Part shown: positions 35,765-45,326 of the stretch, one piece after another | Layout of the letters: each line of letters begins with the position of its first letter | Position numbering within the stretch: position 1 is the first letter of the stretch | Assembly (NCBI RefSeq): GCF_005080685.1 | Contig: NZ_CP039371.1 | Span: 2,852,001 to 2,916,000 of the forward strand | Origin: Pseudomonas putida | Lineage (GTDB): Bacteria > Pseudomonadota > Gammaproteobacteria > Pseudomonadales > Pseudomonadaceae | DNA: 64,000 nucleotides | Reading direction: 5' to 3' | Notes under the pieces: generated by a model | Told to the model about the DNA's origin: nothing | Database searches by the model: none | Seen by the model: the letters and a program-made list of their open reading frames with translations, nothing else | Made by a program: the position numbers and the translations under genes

Positions 35765-37480
35765 TCATGTGGGATTGCAGCCCTGCGCCTTGGCTTGCTC
35801 GGCGCTAACGGCAGGGCGGTGAGGTTCGAGGTTCCAGGTGGCCTTGTTGCGGTAGTTGGCCTGTAGGCAGGCCAACTGCACGCGCATGCTGCCCTCGCCA
35901 CCTTCCTGCCACTCCACGTCCTTGCCACGCAGTCGCAGCAGTTCGTCATATAGCGCCTCCTGGCTGGCAGCTCGCCCTTTTTCGCTCGGTACCACGCGCA
36001 AGCCCCAGATCAACTCGCCGCTGTCCTGATCGCGGAACTGCGACCATCTTGAAGAGGCGATCAGGCTGGAACTCTGTGCGACATAGGGATTACAACCCGC
36101 TTTGGCGGCTTCGCTGGCACCGACGTTGGGCCGGAACGGCTCAAGGTTCCAGACGTCCTTCTTCGGATAGTTGGCGACCAGGCATGCCAACTGCTCGCGC
36201 ATGCTGCCCGTACTCGACTCGTGGTCACGCCATTGCGGGTCGTTGCCGTGGGCTTTCACCAATTCGTCGTATACCGCCTGCTGGTCGCTCAGCTGGGAGG
36301 CCTTGCCTGCCGCAGTAGGCACTACGCTCAAGGTCCACTCCTGGCGGCCGGTGCCTGGGTCTAGGCGCAATACCCACTGCGCAGACTTGATGTAGTTGGC
36401 GGCGGGTTTGCCTGGCGTGGAAGGCTCAGGCTCGCCGGGATGTCCTAGGGTAACTACCTGATCCTCGGGGGCATAGCTGAAGCGCTGACTGGCAGGTTTG
36501 GTGAAGTCCAGGCGCAGTACTGGCACGGCATATCCCTGGGCGTACAATTTGCGTTGGAAGTTGCGTGCAGGTTCAAGCCCTTTGACGGGCTTGGCCTTCT
36601 GTTTCGCCCCTCGAACGGTTGCTGCATACGTGCTATTGACGTCCCACACCACGGCGTCGATATAGGGCAAGCGAGCACTGCCATCCCCGCTGTCGCTGGC
36701 ATTACGCAGCAACATTTCGTTCAGCGCCTCTTTCCTGGCGAAATTGTCGCGGGCCGGCACTTCCCTGCCCAGCAGGTTGCGCGCCACTGTCCTGGGGTTC
36801 TCGTGGGCATGAATCATGGCATTCCAATCACTGGGTTGTTCGACATTCCATGAGCACTGAGTCACCTGGATCCGATTCATGTCGGTGCGTGCATATCGAT
36901 AGTTCCTGTGCCATTGGTCGGCATTATCGACACCCATGCTGTCGCAGCTACCGTAGGCCAGGTGCTGGTTGCGGTTGGCAGGCGTAGTGCCGGAATGCTT
37001 CTGGAAGTTGTCTGGTAGCGGCTTGTTATAGCGACCGCAGCCATACCATTTGCGCTCGGGGCCGGTGAAACCATCGAAGGTGTAAAGGCACACGAAACCT
37101 GTCTCCATAACCGGCAGGTTCAAGGCTCGGGCATCCATGGGGGTTCGCAGAATGAAACCGGCAGGACGGATCAATCGATTGGTGCTCAGGTCCTTGCGGA
37201 TCCAACTGAACGATGTGGCCCCCGTCCGTTGTGCGTAGTCGCTGTAATCCCAGGGATTGAAAGGACCGTCGTCGACCATGCGCAGCGTTACGCCACTGCA
37301 GTAGTAATGTCCGCGCGGTGCTCCGGTATCAGGCTCGCGGCACTGGTTGTCGACGGTGTTGTAGTTGCGGTTGACGCGTTCTACCGTAGCGAGCGGGTCG
37401 AGTGCTGTGGTGAGAGGATCAGCCGTCACGATAGGGGGCACGATGACCAGCAAGGTGGCAGCGAGGTAACGAACGTCCAT
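35765..37480 (-). CDS. Secreted halovibrin-like protein with two DUF2599 modules
   Basis: A 571-residue paralogue of the convergent gene. Signal peptide about 1-20 (MDVRYLAATLLVIVPPIVTA), then the same Cys-containing head (GVTLRMVDDGPFNPWDYSDY, TSFSWIRKDL, GFVCLYTFDGFTGPE, GCGRY) and two tandem DUF2599 copies (about 360-460 and 470-571), each with VVP(T/S), YDEL, (R/K).D.(Q/E)W, QLACL.ANY, WNLEP.RP and GCNP. The neighbouring paralogue has only one copy. AGGAGG precedes the ATG by seven bases. Role unproven; NAD glycohydrolase-like activity is the guess. Confidence 0.78.
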   Translation of the reverse strand: MDVRYLAATLLVIVPPIVTADPLTTALDPLATVERVNRNYNTVDNQCREPDTGAPRGHYYCSGVTLRMVDDGPFNPWDYSDYAQRTGATSFSWIRKDLSTNRLIRPAGFILRTPMDARALNLPVMETGFVCLYTFDGFTGPERKWYGCGRYNKPLPDNFQKHSGTTPANRNQHLAYGSCDSMGVDNADQWHRNYRYARTDMNRIQVTQCSWNVEQPSDWNAMIHAHENPRTVARNLLGREVPARDNFARKEALNEMLLRNASDSGDGSARLPYIDAVVWDVNSTYAATVRGAKQKAKPVKGLEPARNFQRKLYAQGYAVPVLRLDFTKPASQRFSYAPEDQVVTLGHPGEPEPSTPGKPAANYIKSAQWVLRLDPGTGRQEWTLSVVPTAAGKASQLSDQQAVYDELVKAHGNDPQWRDHESSTGSMREQLACLVANYPKKDVWNLEPFRPNVGASEAAKAGCNPYVAQSSSLIASSRWSQFRDQDSGELIWGLRVVPSEKGRAASQEALYDELLRLRGKDVEWQEGGEGSMRVQLACLQANYRNKATWNLEPHRPAVSAEQAKAQGCNPT

Positions 37481-37577
37481 GATGAACCTCCTGGAGATGG
37501 AGGCTTCACCATGTTGCGGCCTGATAAGAGCGTCTACTGGCAGAAATGCCAGGTCGATGCCATCACCCACCGCGCAT

Positions 37578-39215
37578 TCAAACGCGGAATTGTCTTAGCA
37601 ATTGCTCCAGTTCCTCACTCAAGCGTGCCAGGGTGGCGCCGGCTTCGCTGGAGTGGCGGGCGGCATCGGCGGTCTGCTGCGACAGCCCGGCAGTGTCGAG
37701 CACGTTGCGGTTGATTTCCTCGACCACATGCGACTGCTGCAAGGTGGCGCTGGCGATCGAGGCGTTGAGCGCGGTCAGGTTGTGCAGGGCCTGGCTGATC
37801 GCATCCAGGCTGGAGCCCGCTTCGCGGGCCTGCTCGACGGTCTGCCGCGAGGCCTCGCTGCTGGTGTCGATGGCCCGCACTGCCGCATCGGACTGCCCTT
37901 GCAGGTGTTCGATCATGGTGTGGATTTCGGCCGTCGACTGAGCGGTACGTTGGGCCAGCAGGCGGACCTCATCGGCAACCACGGCAAAGCCTCGACCCTG
38001 TTCACCGGCCCGCGCCGCCTCGATGGCTGCGTTCAGGGCCAGCAGGTTGGTCTGTTCGGCGATGGAGCGGATGACCTCCAGCACGCCACCGATCCGCGTG
38101 CTGTGCCCGGCGAGGTCGCGAATGACCTGCACCGCCTGCTCGATGGTCGCCGAAAGGCGGTCGATCTGCTGCAAGCTGCCATGGATGGCCTGTTGACCCT
38201 GTACCACTTGCTGCTGCGCGGCGCGCATCTCGCCAGCGGCCTGTTCAGCAGTCTTGGCCACGTCCTGCACGGCATAGGTGACTTCGTTGACCGCAGTGGC
38301 CACCTGGTCCATCTGAAGCGACTGCTGGCTGCTGTGCGCTTGCGTGGCACCGGCGTTGTCCCCGACATCGCCAGCCGATTGGGCCAGGGCATGGGCGGTG
38401 CTCTGCAACTGCCCGACCACGCCCTGGAGCTTGCCGTTGAAACGGTTGAAATGCTCGCCGAGATGGCTGAGTTCGTCGCGGCCGTGGGTGTCCAGGCGCC
38501 GGCTCAGGTCGCTTTCGCCACTGGCGATGTTGCCCATGGCCTGCACCGCCTGCTGCAACGGCTGGGCGATGCTGCGGGCGATCATCATCACCACCAGCGC
38601 CATCAACAGGACGATGCCCAGCCCGAGCAGGAGGCTGTCGCGCAACTGACGATTGAATTCTGCCTGGACGTCATCGACGTAGACGCCCGAGCCGATGATC
38701 CAGCCCCAGGGCTTGAACAGCTGGATGTACGAAGTCTTGGGTACCGGGTCGGCGGCGCCCGGCTTGGGCCAACGGTAGTTCACCGGGCCTTCGCCCTGGC
38801 TGCGGGCGAGGGTGACCATCTCGTTGAACACGGCAAAGCCGTCGGGGTCGCGGATAGCCGAAAGGTCCTGGCCATCGAGCTTGGGGTTGGCCGGATGCAT
38901 GATCATCCTGGGCCCCAGGTCGTTGATCCAGAAATAGTCGTCCTTGGCGTAGCGCAGCCCGCGCACGGCCTGCAGCGCCTGGGTCTGGGCCGCTTCCCGG
39001 CTGAGGCTGCCTGCGGCCTCCAACCCCTGGTAGTAGGCCAGTACGCCCGCGGCGGTCTGCACTACATGACGGGTCTTCTCGGCCTTGGCCTGGTAGAGGT
39101 CGCCATGGATCTGGCGCAGCATCAACAGGCCCAAGGCCACCAACATCGCAATTGCCACCAGCAGAATCAGCCACAAACGGCGGCTGATCGACATCGACCT
39201 CAATGCCTTCATCAT
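37578..39215 (-). CDS. Methyl-accepting chemotaxis protein with single Cache domain
   Basis: A 545-residue membrane receptor: segment one about 14-34 ([20 protein letters not shown]), a periplasmic single-Cache (sCache_2) domain with [24 protein letters not shown] and [21 protein letters not shown], segment two near 190-212, HAMP, and a signalling domain with [20 protein letters not shown]. This Cache type in pseudomonads often binds short organic acids such as acetate or pyruvate, but the ligand here is unknown. The double ATG at MMKALRS with GGAG upstream was chosen over a longer frame. Confidence 0.92.
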   Translation of the reverse strand: MMKALRSMSISRRLWLILLVAIAMLVALGLLMLRQIHGDLYQAKAEKTRHVVQTAAGVLAYYQGLEAAGSLSREAAQTQALQAVRGLRYAKDDYFWINDLGPRMIMHPANPKLDGQDLSAIRDPDGFAVFNEMVTLARSQGEGPVNYRWPKPGAADPVPKTSYIQLFKPWGWIIGSGVYVDDVQAEFNRQLRDSLLLGLGIVLLMALVVMMIARSIAQPLQQAVQAMGNIASGESDLSRRLDTHGRDELSHLGEHFNRFNGKLQGVVGQLQSTAHALAQSAGDVGDNAGATQAHSSQQSLQMDQVATAVNEVTYAVQDVAKTAEQAAGEMRAAQQQVVQGQQAIHGSLQQIDRLSATIEQAVQVIRDLAGHSTRIGGVLEVIRSIAEQTNLLALNAAIEAARAGEQGRGFAVVADEVRLLAQRTAQSTAEIHTMIEHLQGQSDAAVRAIDTSSEASRQTVEQAREAGSSLDAISQALHNLTALNASIASATLQQSHVVEEINRNVLDTAGLSQQTADAARHSSEAGATLARLSEELEQLLRQFRV

Positions 39216-39515
39216 CACTACTCCCTGATTGTTCTTTTTATTCAGGTACATCCAAACATGCCTGGGCGTCGCGCCAAACTCGACCAATGGCTAACTGCCA
39301 TTATTGGGCGCTATTCTTTGGCGACACAAGCCTTGGCAGGGGCGCTCTGATAGGATCTCGGCCGCGTCAGATGAAACCTTTAGGTGGGGTGAACTTTTCT
39401 GCTGGCATTTGTCCCACCTGTCGCTGTAAAAACCGCTGGGCCATGCGTGGCAAACACAAGCAAAATCAAGAATTAGAGGGCTGCCCATGAAGGCAGCGCT
39501 CCAACGGGGGAATGG

Positions 39516-40346
39516 ATGGATTTTTGGAGCGCCTTTCAGGCAATCATCTTGGGCGTGGTCGAAGGGCTGACGGAGTTCCTGCCCATCTCGAGCACCGGCC
39601 ACCAGATCATCGTTGCCGACCTGATCGGGTTTGGTGGTGAACGGGCCATGGCCTTCAACATCATCATCCAGCTCGCGGCTATCCTGGCCGTGGTCTGGGA
39701 GTTTCGACGCAAGATCCTCGATGTGGTGTTCGGCCTGACCAGCCAGCCCACTGCTCGCCGTTTCACCGGCAACCTGCTGTTGGCGTTCATGCCGGCCGTG
39801 GTGCTCGGTGTGTTGTTCGCAGATCTGATCCACGAGTACCTGTTCAACCCGATCACCGTTGCCCTGGCATTGGTGGTGGGGGGCTTCATCATGCTCTGGG
39901 CCGAGCGTCGCGAGCACCGGATAGAGGTCGACCATGTCGATGACATGCGCTGGAGCCATGCCCTGAAGATCGGCTTCGTGCAGTGCGTGGCGATGATTCC
40001 AGGCACTTCGCGCTCAGGTTCGACCATCATCGGCGGCTTGCTGTTCGGCCTGTCGCGCAAGGCCGCTACCGAGTTCTCGTTCTTCCTGGCCATGCCGACC
40101 ATGGTCGGTGCGGCGGTGTATTCGGGCTACAAGTACCGCGACCTGTTCCAACCCAGCGACCTTCCGGTCTTCGCCCTGGGCTTCGTCACCTCGTTCATCT
40201 TCGCCATGATCGCCGTGCGTGCCCTGCTCAAGTTCATCGCCAATCACAGCTATGCCGTGTTCGCCTGGTATCGCATCGTGTTTGGCCTGTTGATCCTCGC
40301 CACCTGGCAGTTCGGCTGGGTCGACTGGTCCACGGCGCACGGCTGA
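39516..40346 (+). CDS. uppP: Undecaprenyl-diphosphatase
   Basis: A 276-residue BacA/UppP membrane phosphatase that recycles undecaprenyl pyrophosphate to the monophosphate for peptidoglycan and O-antigen synthesis. Both signature loops are present: [17 protein letters not shown] near the N-terminus and [13 protein letters not shown] in the middle. Length and about eight hydrophobic segments are normal. GGGG lies just before the ATG. The DUF1294 gene starts two bases after its stop. It can give bacitracin tolerance when abundant. Confidence 0.95.
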   Translation: MDFWSAFQAIILGVVEGLTEFLPISSTGHQIIVADLIGFGGERAMAFNIIIQLAAILAVVWEFRRKILDVVFGLTSQPTARRFTGNLLLAFMPAVVLGVLFADLIHEYLFNPITVALALVVGGFIMLWAERREHRIEVDHVDDMRWSHALKIGFVQCVAMIPGTSRSGSTIIGGLLFGLSRKAATEFSFFLAMPTMVGAAVYSGYKYRDLFQPSDLPVFALGFVTSFIFAMIAVRALLKFIANHSYAVFAWYRIVFGLLILATWQFGWVDWSTAHG

Positions 40347-40348
40347 GC

Positions 40349-40795
40349 ATGGCCCGCGAGCAAGCGCCACAGCGGCGCGCTAATGGACGCGAACAAGGCG
40401 TGCGCAACGTACGCCTGAAATTGCTGGCATTGGCCGCGTTGTGCCTGCTGCCCCTGTTCGGCGCGGCGCGCATGGGCTTGTCGGGGCAGGGCTGGGTGCC
40501 GCTGGCGCTGTATCCGTTGGTGAGCCTGGTGACGCTGTTGCTGTACTGGCAGGACAAGCAACAGGCGCGCAGCCAGGCCTGGCGTACGCCGGAAAAGGTC
40601 CTGCACGCCAGTGAACTGCTGGGCGGCTGGCCGGGTGCACTGGTGGCCCAGCAGCTGTTCAGGCACAAGACCCGCAAGCTCTCCTATCAGTTGGTGTTCT
40701 GGGGCATCGTCCTGGCGCACCAGGTGTTCTGGCTGGACTTCCTGTGGCTGGGCGGCCGCCTGCCGTGGCAGCGACTGTTCGGCGGCCTTGGCTGA
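40349..40795 (+). CDS. DUF1294 small membrane protein
   Basis: A 148-residue protein with a basic N-terminus and three to four membrane segments (about 24-40, 50-66, 116-134). The DUF1294 marks are YWQDKQQARSQAWRTPEKVL, HASELLGGWPGALVAQQLFRHKT and SYQLVFWG. It follows uppP after two bases, so it is co-transcribed. Function unknown. Its stop is adjacent to the stop of the convergent YjbR-like gene. The frame is open further upstream inside uppP, but the ATG after the uppP stop is the natural start. Confidence 0.88.
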   Translation: MAREQAPQRRANGREQGVRNVRLKLLALAALCLLPLFGAARMGLSGQGWVPLALYPLVSLVTLLLYWQDKQQARSQAWRTPEKVLHASELLGGWPGALVAQQLFRHKTRKLSYQLVFWGIVLAHQVFWLDFLWLGGRLPWQRLFGGLG

Positions 40796-41155
40796 CTACA
40801 GCAGCAAACCGACCTGCAAACGCTTCGGCAGGCGCCGCACCACCAACTGGTGCGAGCGCTGCAGCAGGTCGGTCAGTTCGTCACGGCCCATAGGGTAGGG
40901 TGGCGCCATGCTGATCCAGCGGGCCCGCGCCAGGTACGGCGCAGGGCGTATGCCAGGGCGGTCGCAGTAGCCCAGGAACAACTCGTCCGCCACCTTGAAC
41001 GACAATCCTGCTCCCGCCAGGTCCAGCACCGCGAACATCTTGTTGCCGGCCACCGAGAACACCCGAATGCCGCCCCATTTGTAGTCTTCCCGAGCGCCGG
41101 GCAGGCTCAGGCAGAACGCCGCCACCTGCTGCTCGTTCATCTTGCTTTCAGACAT
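40796..41155 (-). CDS. MmcQ/YjbR family protein
   Basis: A 119-residue protein of the MmcQ/YjbR fold (CyaY-like, DNA-binding suggested): CLSLPGAREDYKWGGIRVFS, NKMFAVLDLAGAGLSFKV, RPAPYLARARWISM and a C-terminal SHQLVVRRLPKRLQ are the typical blocks. Start MSESKM overlaps the stop of the LysR gene by eight bases, so it is translated from the same message. MNEQQ five codons later is an alternative start. Function in the cell is not known. Confidence 0.88.
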   Translation of the reverse strand: MSESKMNEQQVAAFCLSLPGAREDYKWGGIRVFSVAGNKMFAVLDLAGAGLSFKVADELFLGYCDRPGIRPAPYLARARWISMAPPYPMGRDELTDLLQRSHQLVVRRLPKRLQVGLLL

Positions 41156-42050
41156 AGCGCTCTCCACAGGCCTCGAACGAGACCGCCAGGTGGTCGATCC
41201 ATGCCCGCACCGCGGGTAGCAGGCCGCGCCGGTGCGGATACACCGCTTGCAGGTAACCACCCGGCAGCGACCATTCCGGCAGCAGGCGGACCAGTTCGCC
41301 GCGTTCGAGCTCCTCTTCGCAGAACATGCTCGGCAGGGCCGTGAAGCCGAGGCCGGCGCGCACGGCGGCGTTGCGCACCACGAAGTCGTCGATGGCCAGG
41401 CGCGGTTCCAGGGCGATCTCCTGCTGGCGGCCCTGGGGGCCGAGCAGGCGCAGGTGCACCAGGCGATCGGCCTCGGCAGCGCCCAGTACCGGCAGCGAGG
41501 CCAGTTCGGCGGGGTCGCGGATATGATCGGCAAAGCCCGGTGCCGCCACCAGTTGCATCTGCGCCTGGCGCAGCCGGCGGGTGACCAGGGTCGGGTCCTC
41601 GTCGCCGAGGTCGCGCACCCGCAAGGCCACGTCGATACCTTCGGAGATCAGGTCGACGCGGCGGTTGAGCAGGACCATGTCGAGCTGCACCAGTGGGTAC
41701 TGCTCGAGGAAGCGGCTGATCACCGCCGGCAGGAAGGCGTGCGCCAGCGCCACCGGGCATGACACCCGCAAGCGCCCGCGCGGCTCGCTGCTCATGCTCG
41801 CCACCACTTCGTCGGCAGCCTCGGCTTCCATGAGCATGGCCTGGCAATGGTGCAGATAGCGCTCGCCCACTGCAGTGAGCTTGAGCTGGCGCGTGGTGCG
41901 CTGCAGCAGCCGGGTGCCCAGGCGCTCTTCGAGCTCGGCGATACGCCGGGACAGACGCGACTTGGGGATGCCAAGCTGGCGTCCGGCTGCGGCGAAGCCA
42001 CCGGCCTCGACTACGCGGGCGAAATAGAAAAGATCGTTGAGGTCTTGCAC
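41148..42050 (-). CDS. LysR-family transcriptional regulator
   Basis: A 300-residue regulator with an N-terminal winged HTH (DLNDLFYFARVVEAGGFAAA, IPKSRLSRRIAELEERLGTR, LLQRTTRQLKLTAVGERYL) and a substrate-binding domain (GRLRVSCPVALAHAFLPAVI). It is divergent from azoR with 133 bp between, the usual layout in which a LysR protein controls its neighbour in response to an electrophile or quinone. The YjbR gene is coupled to its 3' end. Confidence 0.92.
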   Translation of the reverse strand: MQDLNDLFYFARVVEAGGFAAAGRQLGIPKSRLSRRIAELEERLGTRLLQRTTRQLKLTAVGERYLHHCQAMLMEAEAADEVVASMSSEPRGRLRVSCPVALAHAFLPAVISRFLEQYPLVQLDMVLLNRRVDLISEGIDVALRVRDLGDEDPTLVTRRLRQAQMQLVAAPGFADHIRDPAELASLPVLGAAEADRLVHLRLLGPQGRQQEIALEPRLAIDDFVVRNAAVRAGLGFTALPSMFCEEELERGELVRLLPEWSLPGGYLQAVYPHRRGLLPAVRAWIDHLAVSFEACGERYV

Positions 42051-42183
42051 ACTTTTTATCCACTGTCCTACGTATGGGACAAACTAACGCATTTTTGCCG
42101 TCTTATCAGCTATTAGCGGGTTCGGTAGGATTCTCCCCATCGTGATCGCCCACCGCCGCGGTCTTCACTCACAGGAGAGTCCC

Positions 42184-42795
42184 ATGAAACTGTTGCATAT
42201 CGATTCGAGCATCCTGGGCGACAATTCCGCCTCCCGTCAGCTGAGCCGCGAAGTGGTCGAGGCCTGGAAGGCCGCTGACCCGAGCGTCGAAGTGGTCTAC
42301 CGTGACTTGGCCGCTGATGCCATCGCCCACTTCTCCGCCGCTACCCTGGTGGCTGCCGGTACTCCGGAAGACGTACGTGATGCCGCCCAGGCCTTCGAGG
42401 CCAAGCTCAGCGCCGAGACCCTGGAAGAATTCCTTGCGGCCGATGCCGTGGTGATCGGTGCGCCGATGTACAACTTCAGCGTGCCGACCCAGCTCAAGGC
42501 CTGGATCGACCGCGTTGCCGTCGCGGGCAAGACCTTCCGCTACACCGAAGCCGGCCCTGAAGGGCTGTGCGGTGACAAGAAAGTGGTGCTGGTGTCCACC
42601 GCCGGCGGCCTGCACGCTGGCCAGCCTACCGGTGTCGGCCATGAGGACTTCCTCAAGGTGTTCCTCGGCTTTATCGGCATCACCGACCTGGAAGTGGTCC
42701 GCGCCCACGGCTTGGCCTATGGCCCGGAACAGCGCAGCAAGGCCATCGACGAGGCCCAGGCGCAGATCGCCAACGAGCTGTTCGCCGCGGCCTGA
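42184..42795 (+). CDS. azoR: FMN-dependent NADH-azoreductase
   Basis: A 203-residue flavodoxin-fold enzyme that reduces azo dyes and quinones with NADH using FMN. The N-terminal [20 protein letters not shown] holds the FMN phosphate site, [20 protein letters not shown] and [11 protein letters not shown] are the conserved FMN-ring loops, and length matches the AzoR family. AGGAGAG precedes the chosen ATG; a 14-codon longer frame lacks conservation. The divergent LysR gene probably regulates it. An intrinsic terminator follows. Confidence 0.95.
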   Translation: MKLLHIDSSILGDNSASRQLSREVVEAWKAADPSVEVVYRDLAADAIAHFSAATLVAAGTPEDVRDAAQAFEAKLSAETLEEFLAADAVVIGAPMYNFSVPTQLKAWIDRVAVAGKTFRYTEAGPEGLCGDKKVVLVSTAGGLHAGQPTGVGHEDFLKVFLGFIGITDLEVVRAHGLAYGPEQRSKAIDEAQAQIANELFAAA

Positions 42796-42808
42796 TCGCC
42801 GCTTGAAA

Positions 42809-42836
42809 GGGGCGCCGCTCGCGCCCCGATCTTTTC
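42809..42836 (+). terminator. Intrinsic terminator of azoR
   Basis: GGGGCGC, loop CGCTC, GCGCCCC (7-bp perfect stem) is followed by GATCTTTTC. It starts 14 bases after the azoR stop. Confidence 0.75.
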
Positions 42837-42909
42837 ATCCAGTTTTCATCTTGCCCCGCTCAAGACCGGCATATGCTGGCCTGATCCTTCCTCGCGGGGA
42901 CACCAGCCG

Positions 42910-43938
42910 ATGAACGCCCCCCGTACCTTGTTGGCCCTGGTGCTGCTGAGCGGTGTGCTCGGCCACGCCCAGGCCGCTCCATTCGTGGCCGGCCTGCACC
43001 ACATGACCCTGGCCGATCCGGTCGATGCCCGGCCCATGCAGGCCTTGGCGTTCTATCCGGCCAGCGGCCAACCCCACGAACAGCGCATCGATGGCTACCC
43101 CTTGCGGGTGGCCGAGGAAGCGCCGGTTGCGATGGGGCAGTTCCCCTTGCTGGTGTTGTCCCATGGCAACACTGGCAGCCCCCTTGCCCTGCATTACCTG
43201 GCCACGTCGCTGGCGCGTGAGGGTTTCGTCGTGGTGGCGGTGATCCATCCAGGCGACAACGCACGCGACCCGAGCCGCCTGGGGACGCTGAGCAACCTCT
43301 ATGGCCGCCCGTTGCAGGTCAGTGCAGCGATCACCGCCGCACGTGACGATGCCCTGCTAGGGCCGTACCTGAACGATGGCAAGGTTGGAGTGATCGGCTA
43401 TTCCGCTGGGGGCGAGACGGCGCTCATCCTATCTGGCGCCCAGCCCGACCTCGACCGGCTGCGCCGTTACTGCCTGGAGCGGCCCGAGGATCACGACGCC
43501 TGCAAGACCCATGGGGTGTTGATTGCCGACCGCAGCGAATTGGCACCCCAGGCCGACCCACGGGTCGGAGCGGTGATGCTGATGGCGCCGTTGAGCTTGT
43601 TGTTCGGCCGCCATGCCCTGGCCGGGGTGCAGGTGCCGGCCCTGATCTACAGCGGTGACAGCGACCAACTGGTGGCGGTGGACCGCAACGCCGAAGCGCT
43701 GGCGCGCAAGCTGCCGGTGACGCCGGACTACCGGCTGCTGGCCGGCGCCGGGCACTTCGTGTTCATGGCCCGCTGCGATGCCGAACAGCACGCGCGCATG
43801 CCGGCACTGTGCAAGGATGCCGACGGCGTCGACCGCCAACATATCCATCACTCGTTGCAGCGTGATACCGCGACTTTCTTCAGCCAGGCCCTAGGTGCGC
43901 CGGAGCCGGCCGAGCGCTCAGCGGCGTCGGGCAAGTAG
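42910..43938 (+). CDS. Exported alpha/beta hydrolase (dienelactone hydrolase-like)
   Basis: A 342-residue protein with a signal peptide (MNAPRTLLALVLLSGVLGHA, cleavage near AQA) and an alpha/beta hydrolase domain. The oxyanion strand is PLLVLSHGNTGS, the nucleophile elbow GYSAGGE, and the acid/His region includes YSGDSDQLV and GAGHFVFMARC. Several Cys (RYCLERPEDHDACK) may form periplasmic disulfides. The type resembles predicted dienelactone hydrolases or lipase-like esterases; substrate unknown. The 3' end overlaps the convergent MFS gene by 21 bp. Confidence 0.85.
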   Translation: MNAPRTLLALVLLSGVLGHAQAAPFVAGLHHMTLADPVDARPMQALAFYPASGQPHEQRIDGYPLRVAEEAPVAMGQFPLLVLSHGNTGSPLALHYLATSLAREGFVVVAVIHPGDNARDPSRLGTLSNLYGRPLQVSAAITAARDDALLGPYLNDGKVGVIGYSAGGETALILSGAQPDLDRLRRYCLERPEDHDACKTHGVLIADRSELAPQADPRVGAVMLMAPLSLLFGRHALAGVQVPALIYSGDSDQLVAVDRNAEALARKLPVTPDYRLLAGAGHFVFMARCDAEQHARMPALCKDADGVDRQHIHHSLQRDTATFFSQALGAPEPAERSAASGK

Positions 43939-45102
43939 CAGGCAAAGGCCGACGCCAGCCAGGGCGAGCAGGGCGGCAACGCCAAAGATCGAGGCATACC
44001 CCAAGTGCACGGCCACCGCGCCCATCACCGGGCCGGCAATGGCCAATGCCATGTCGAAGAACACCGCATAGGCGCCCAGGCCCGCGCCACGACTGCTGGC
44101 AGGCACCTGTTTGATCGCCTCGACCCCCAACGCCGGGTACACCAGTGACAGGCCGAATCCGGCCAGCCCAGCGCCGACCAGCGCCCAGACTGGAGCAGGG
44201 GCCAGCCACAACAGGCCAAGGCCGAATACCTCGGTGGCCATGCAGGCGATTGCTACGTTATAGCCGCCGAAGCGGTTGACCGCGTTGACGAAGAGCAGCC
44301 GCGAGACAATGAAGCACAGGCCAAAGGCGCTCAGGCACAAGGCCGCGCCCTGCCAGCCACGTTCAAGGTAATAGAGGGTGACAAAAGTGGTGAGCGTGCC
44401 GTAGCCGATGGACGCCAGGGTCAGGCCCAGACCGCACGGCGCCACCCGGCCGAAGGCAGACCAGAACGGCAAGCGCTCGCCGCGGGTGACCACCACGTCG
44501 TCACGCTTGCGCAGCGCCAACAGGGCCAATACGGCCATCACCAGCAGTGCCGGGCCGAGCACCGCGAAGCTCAAATGATCCACGGCCAGCACGCCGACTG
44601 GCGCACCGATGGCGATGGCGCCATAGGAGGCGATGCCGTTCCAGGAAATGACCCGCGCGGTGTGCTCGGCGCCGACCTGGTTGATACCCCAGCTCAGGGT
44701 CGCGACGCCGATCAGGCCCTGGGCCACGCCCAGCAGCAAGCGCCCGGCCAGCAGTAGCGCGAGGCTCAATTGTGGGGTCGCGACGGTCCAGGCGGACAAC
44801 AGCGTGAGAACGCCGCAGCCGGCGATGCCCAGCAGCCCATAGCGGATCGCGCGCTTGCCGCCAAGCGTGTCGGCCACGCGTCCGGCGAAGGGGCGACTGG
44901 TCAGCGTGGCGAGATACTGCAGGCCTATCGTGACCCCGGCAATGACAGCGCCGAAGCCCAACTGGTCGTGCACGTAGCTGGGCAGCACCGCGATCGGCAG
45001 GCCGATGCAGAGAAACGCAACGAAGGTGTAGAGGACGATCGAGAGTATTTGCCGGGTGATGCCGAAGGTACTGCTGGTGGGAGCGGGTTCTTGCGCGGTC
45101 AT
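43918..45102 (-). CDS. MFS transporter (YfcJ/YhhS-like)
   Basis: A 394-residue major facilitator with twelve hydrophobic segments. The loop between segments two and three, GRVADTLGGKRAIRYG, fits the MFS motif, and TLSWGINQVGAEHTARVISW and the arrangement of halves resemble the YfcJ/YhhS arabinose-efflux-like group. Probably an inner-membrane drug or metabolite exporter; substrate unknown. It overlaps the end of the convergent hydrolase gene. Confidence 0.88.
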   Translation of the reverse strand: MTAQEPAPTSSTFGITRQILSIVLYTFVAFLCIGLPIAVLPSYVHDQLGFGAVIAGVTIGLQYLATLTSRPFAGRVADTLGGKRAIRYGLLGIAGCGVLTLLSAWTVATPQLSLALLLAGRLLLGVAQGLIGVATLSWGINQVGAEHTARVISWNGIASYGAIAIGAPVGVLAVDHLSFAVLGPALLVMAVLALLALRKRDDVVVTRGERLPFWSAFGRVAPCGLGLTLASIGYGTLTTFVTLYYLERGWQGAALCLSAFGLCFIVSRLLFVNAVNRFGGYNVAIACMATEVFGLGLLWLAPAPVWALVGAGLAGFGLSLVYPALGVEAIKQVPASSRGAGLGAYAVFFDMALAIAGPVMGAVAVHLGYASIFGVAALLALAGVGLCLLLARRR

Positions 45103-45247
45103 GGGCTCGTTCGCGGGCGGGCGGTTGGGCGTGACCCCATCATGGCCGCTGCGAAGGATAAATGAAAGCAGGCTAACGAATTATTCATATGGAAGTCCCA
45201 CATGCTGGGACGTTCTTGCTCGAAATTGATCGCCCCTTGGGGGATGG

Positions 45248-45316
45248 CACGGGCTTTGCCCGTGTTCGCCGGCAAGCCGGCTCCTACGCAGGCATGTAGG
45301 AGCCGGCTGCCGGCGA
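45248..45316. repeat. REP pair with adjoining hairpin
   Basis: First CACGGGC-TTT-GCCCGTG, a perfect hairpin, then TCGCCGGCAAGCCGGCTCC and, in inverse order after eight bases, GTAGGAGCCGGCTGCCGGCGA. The two REP halves make a long cruciform (BIME-like). It lies after the ABC-F stop and before the MFS start region, so it may end ABC-F transcription. Confidence 0.75.
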
Positions 45317-45326
45317 TCTCGATTGC

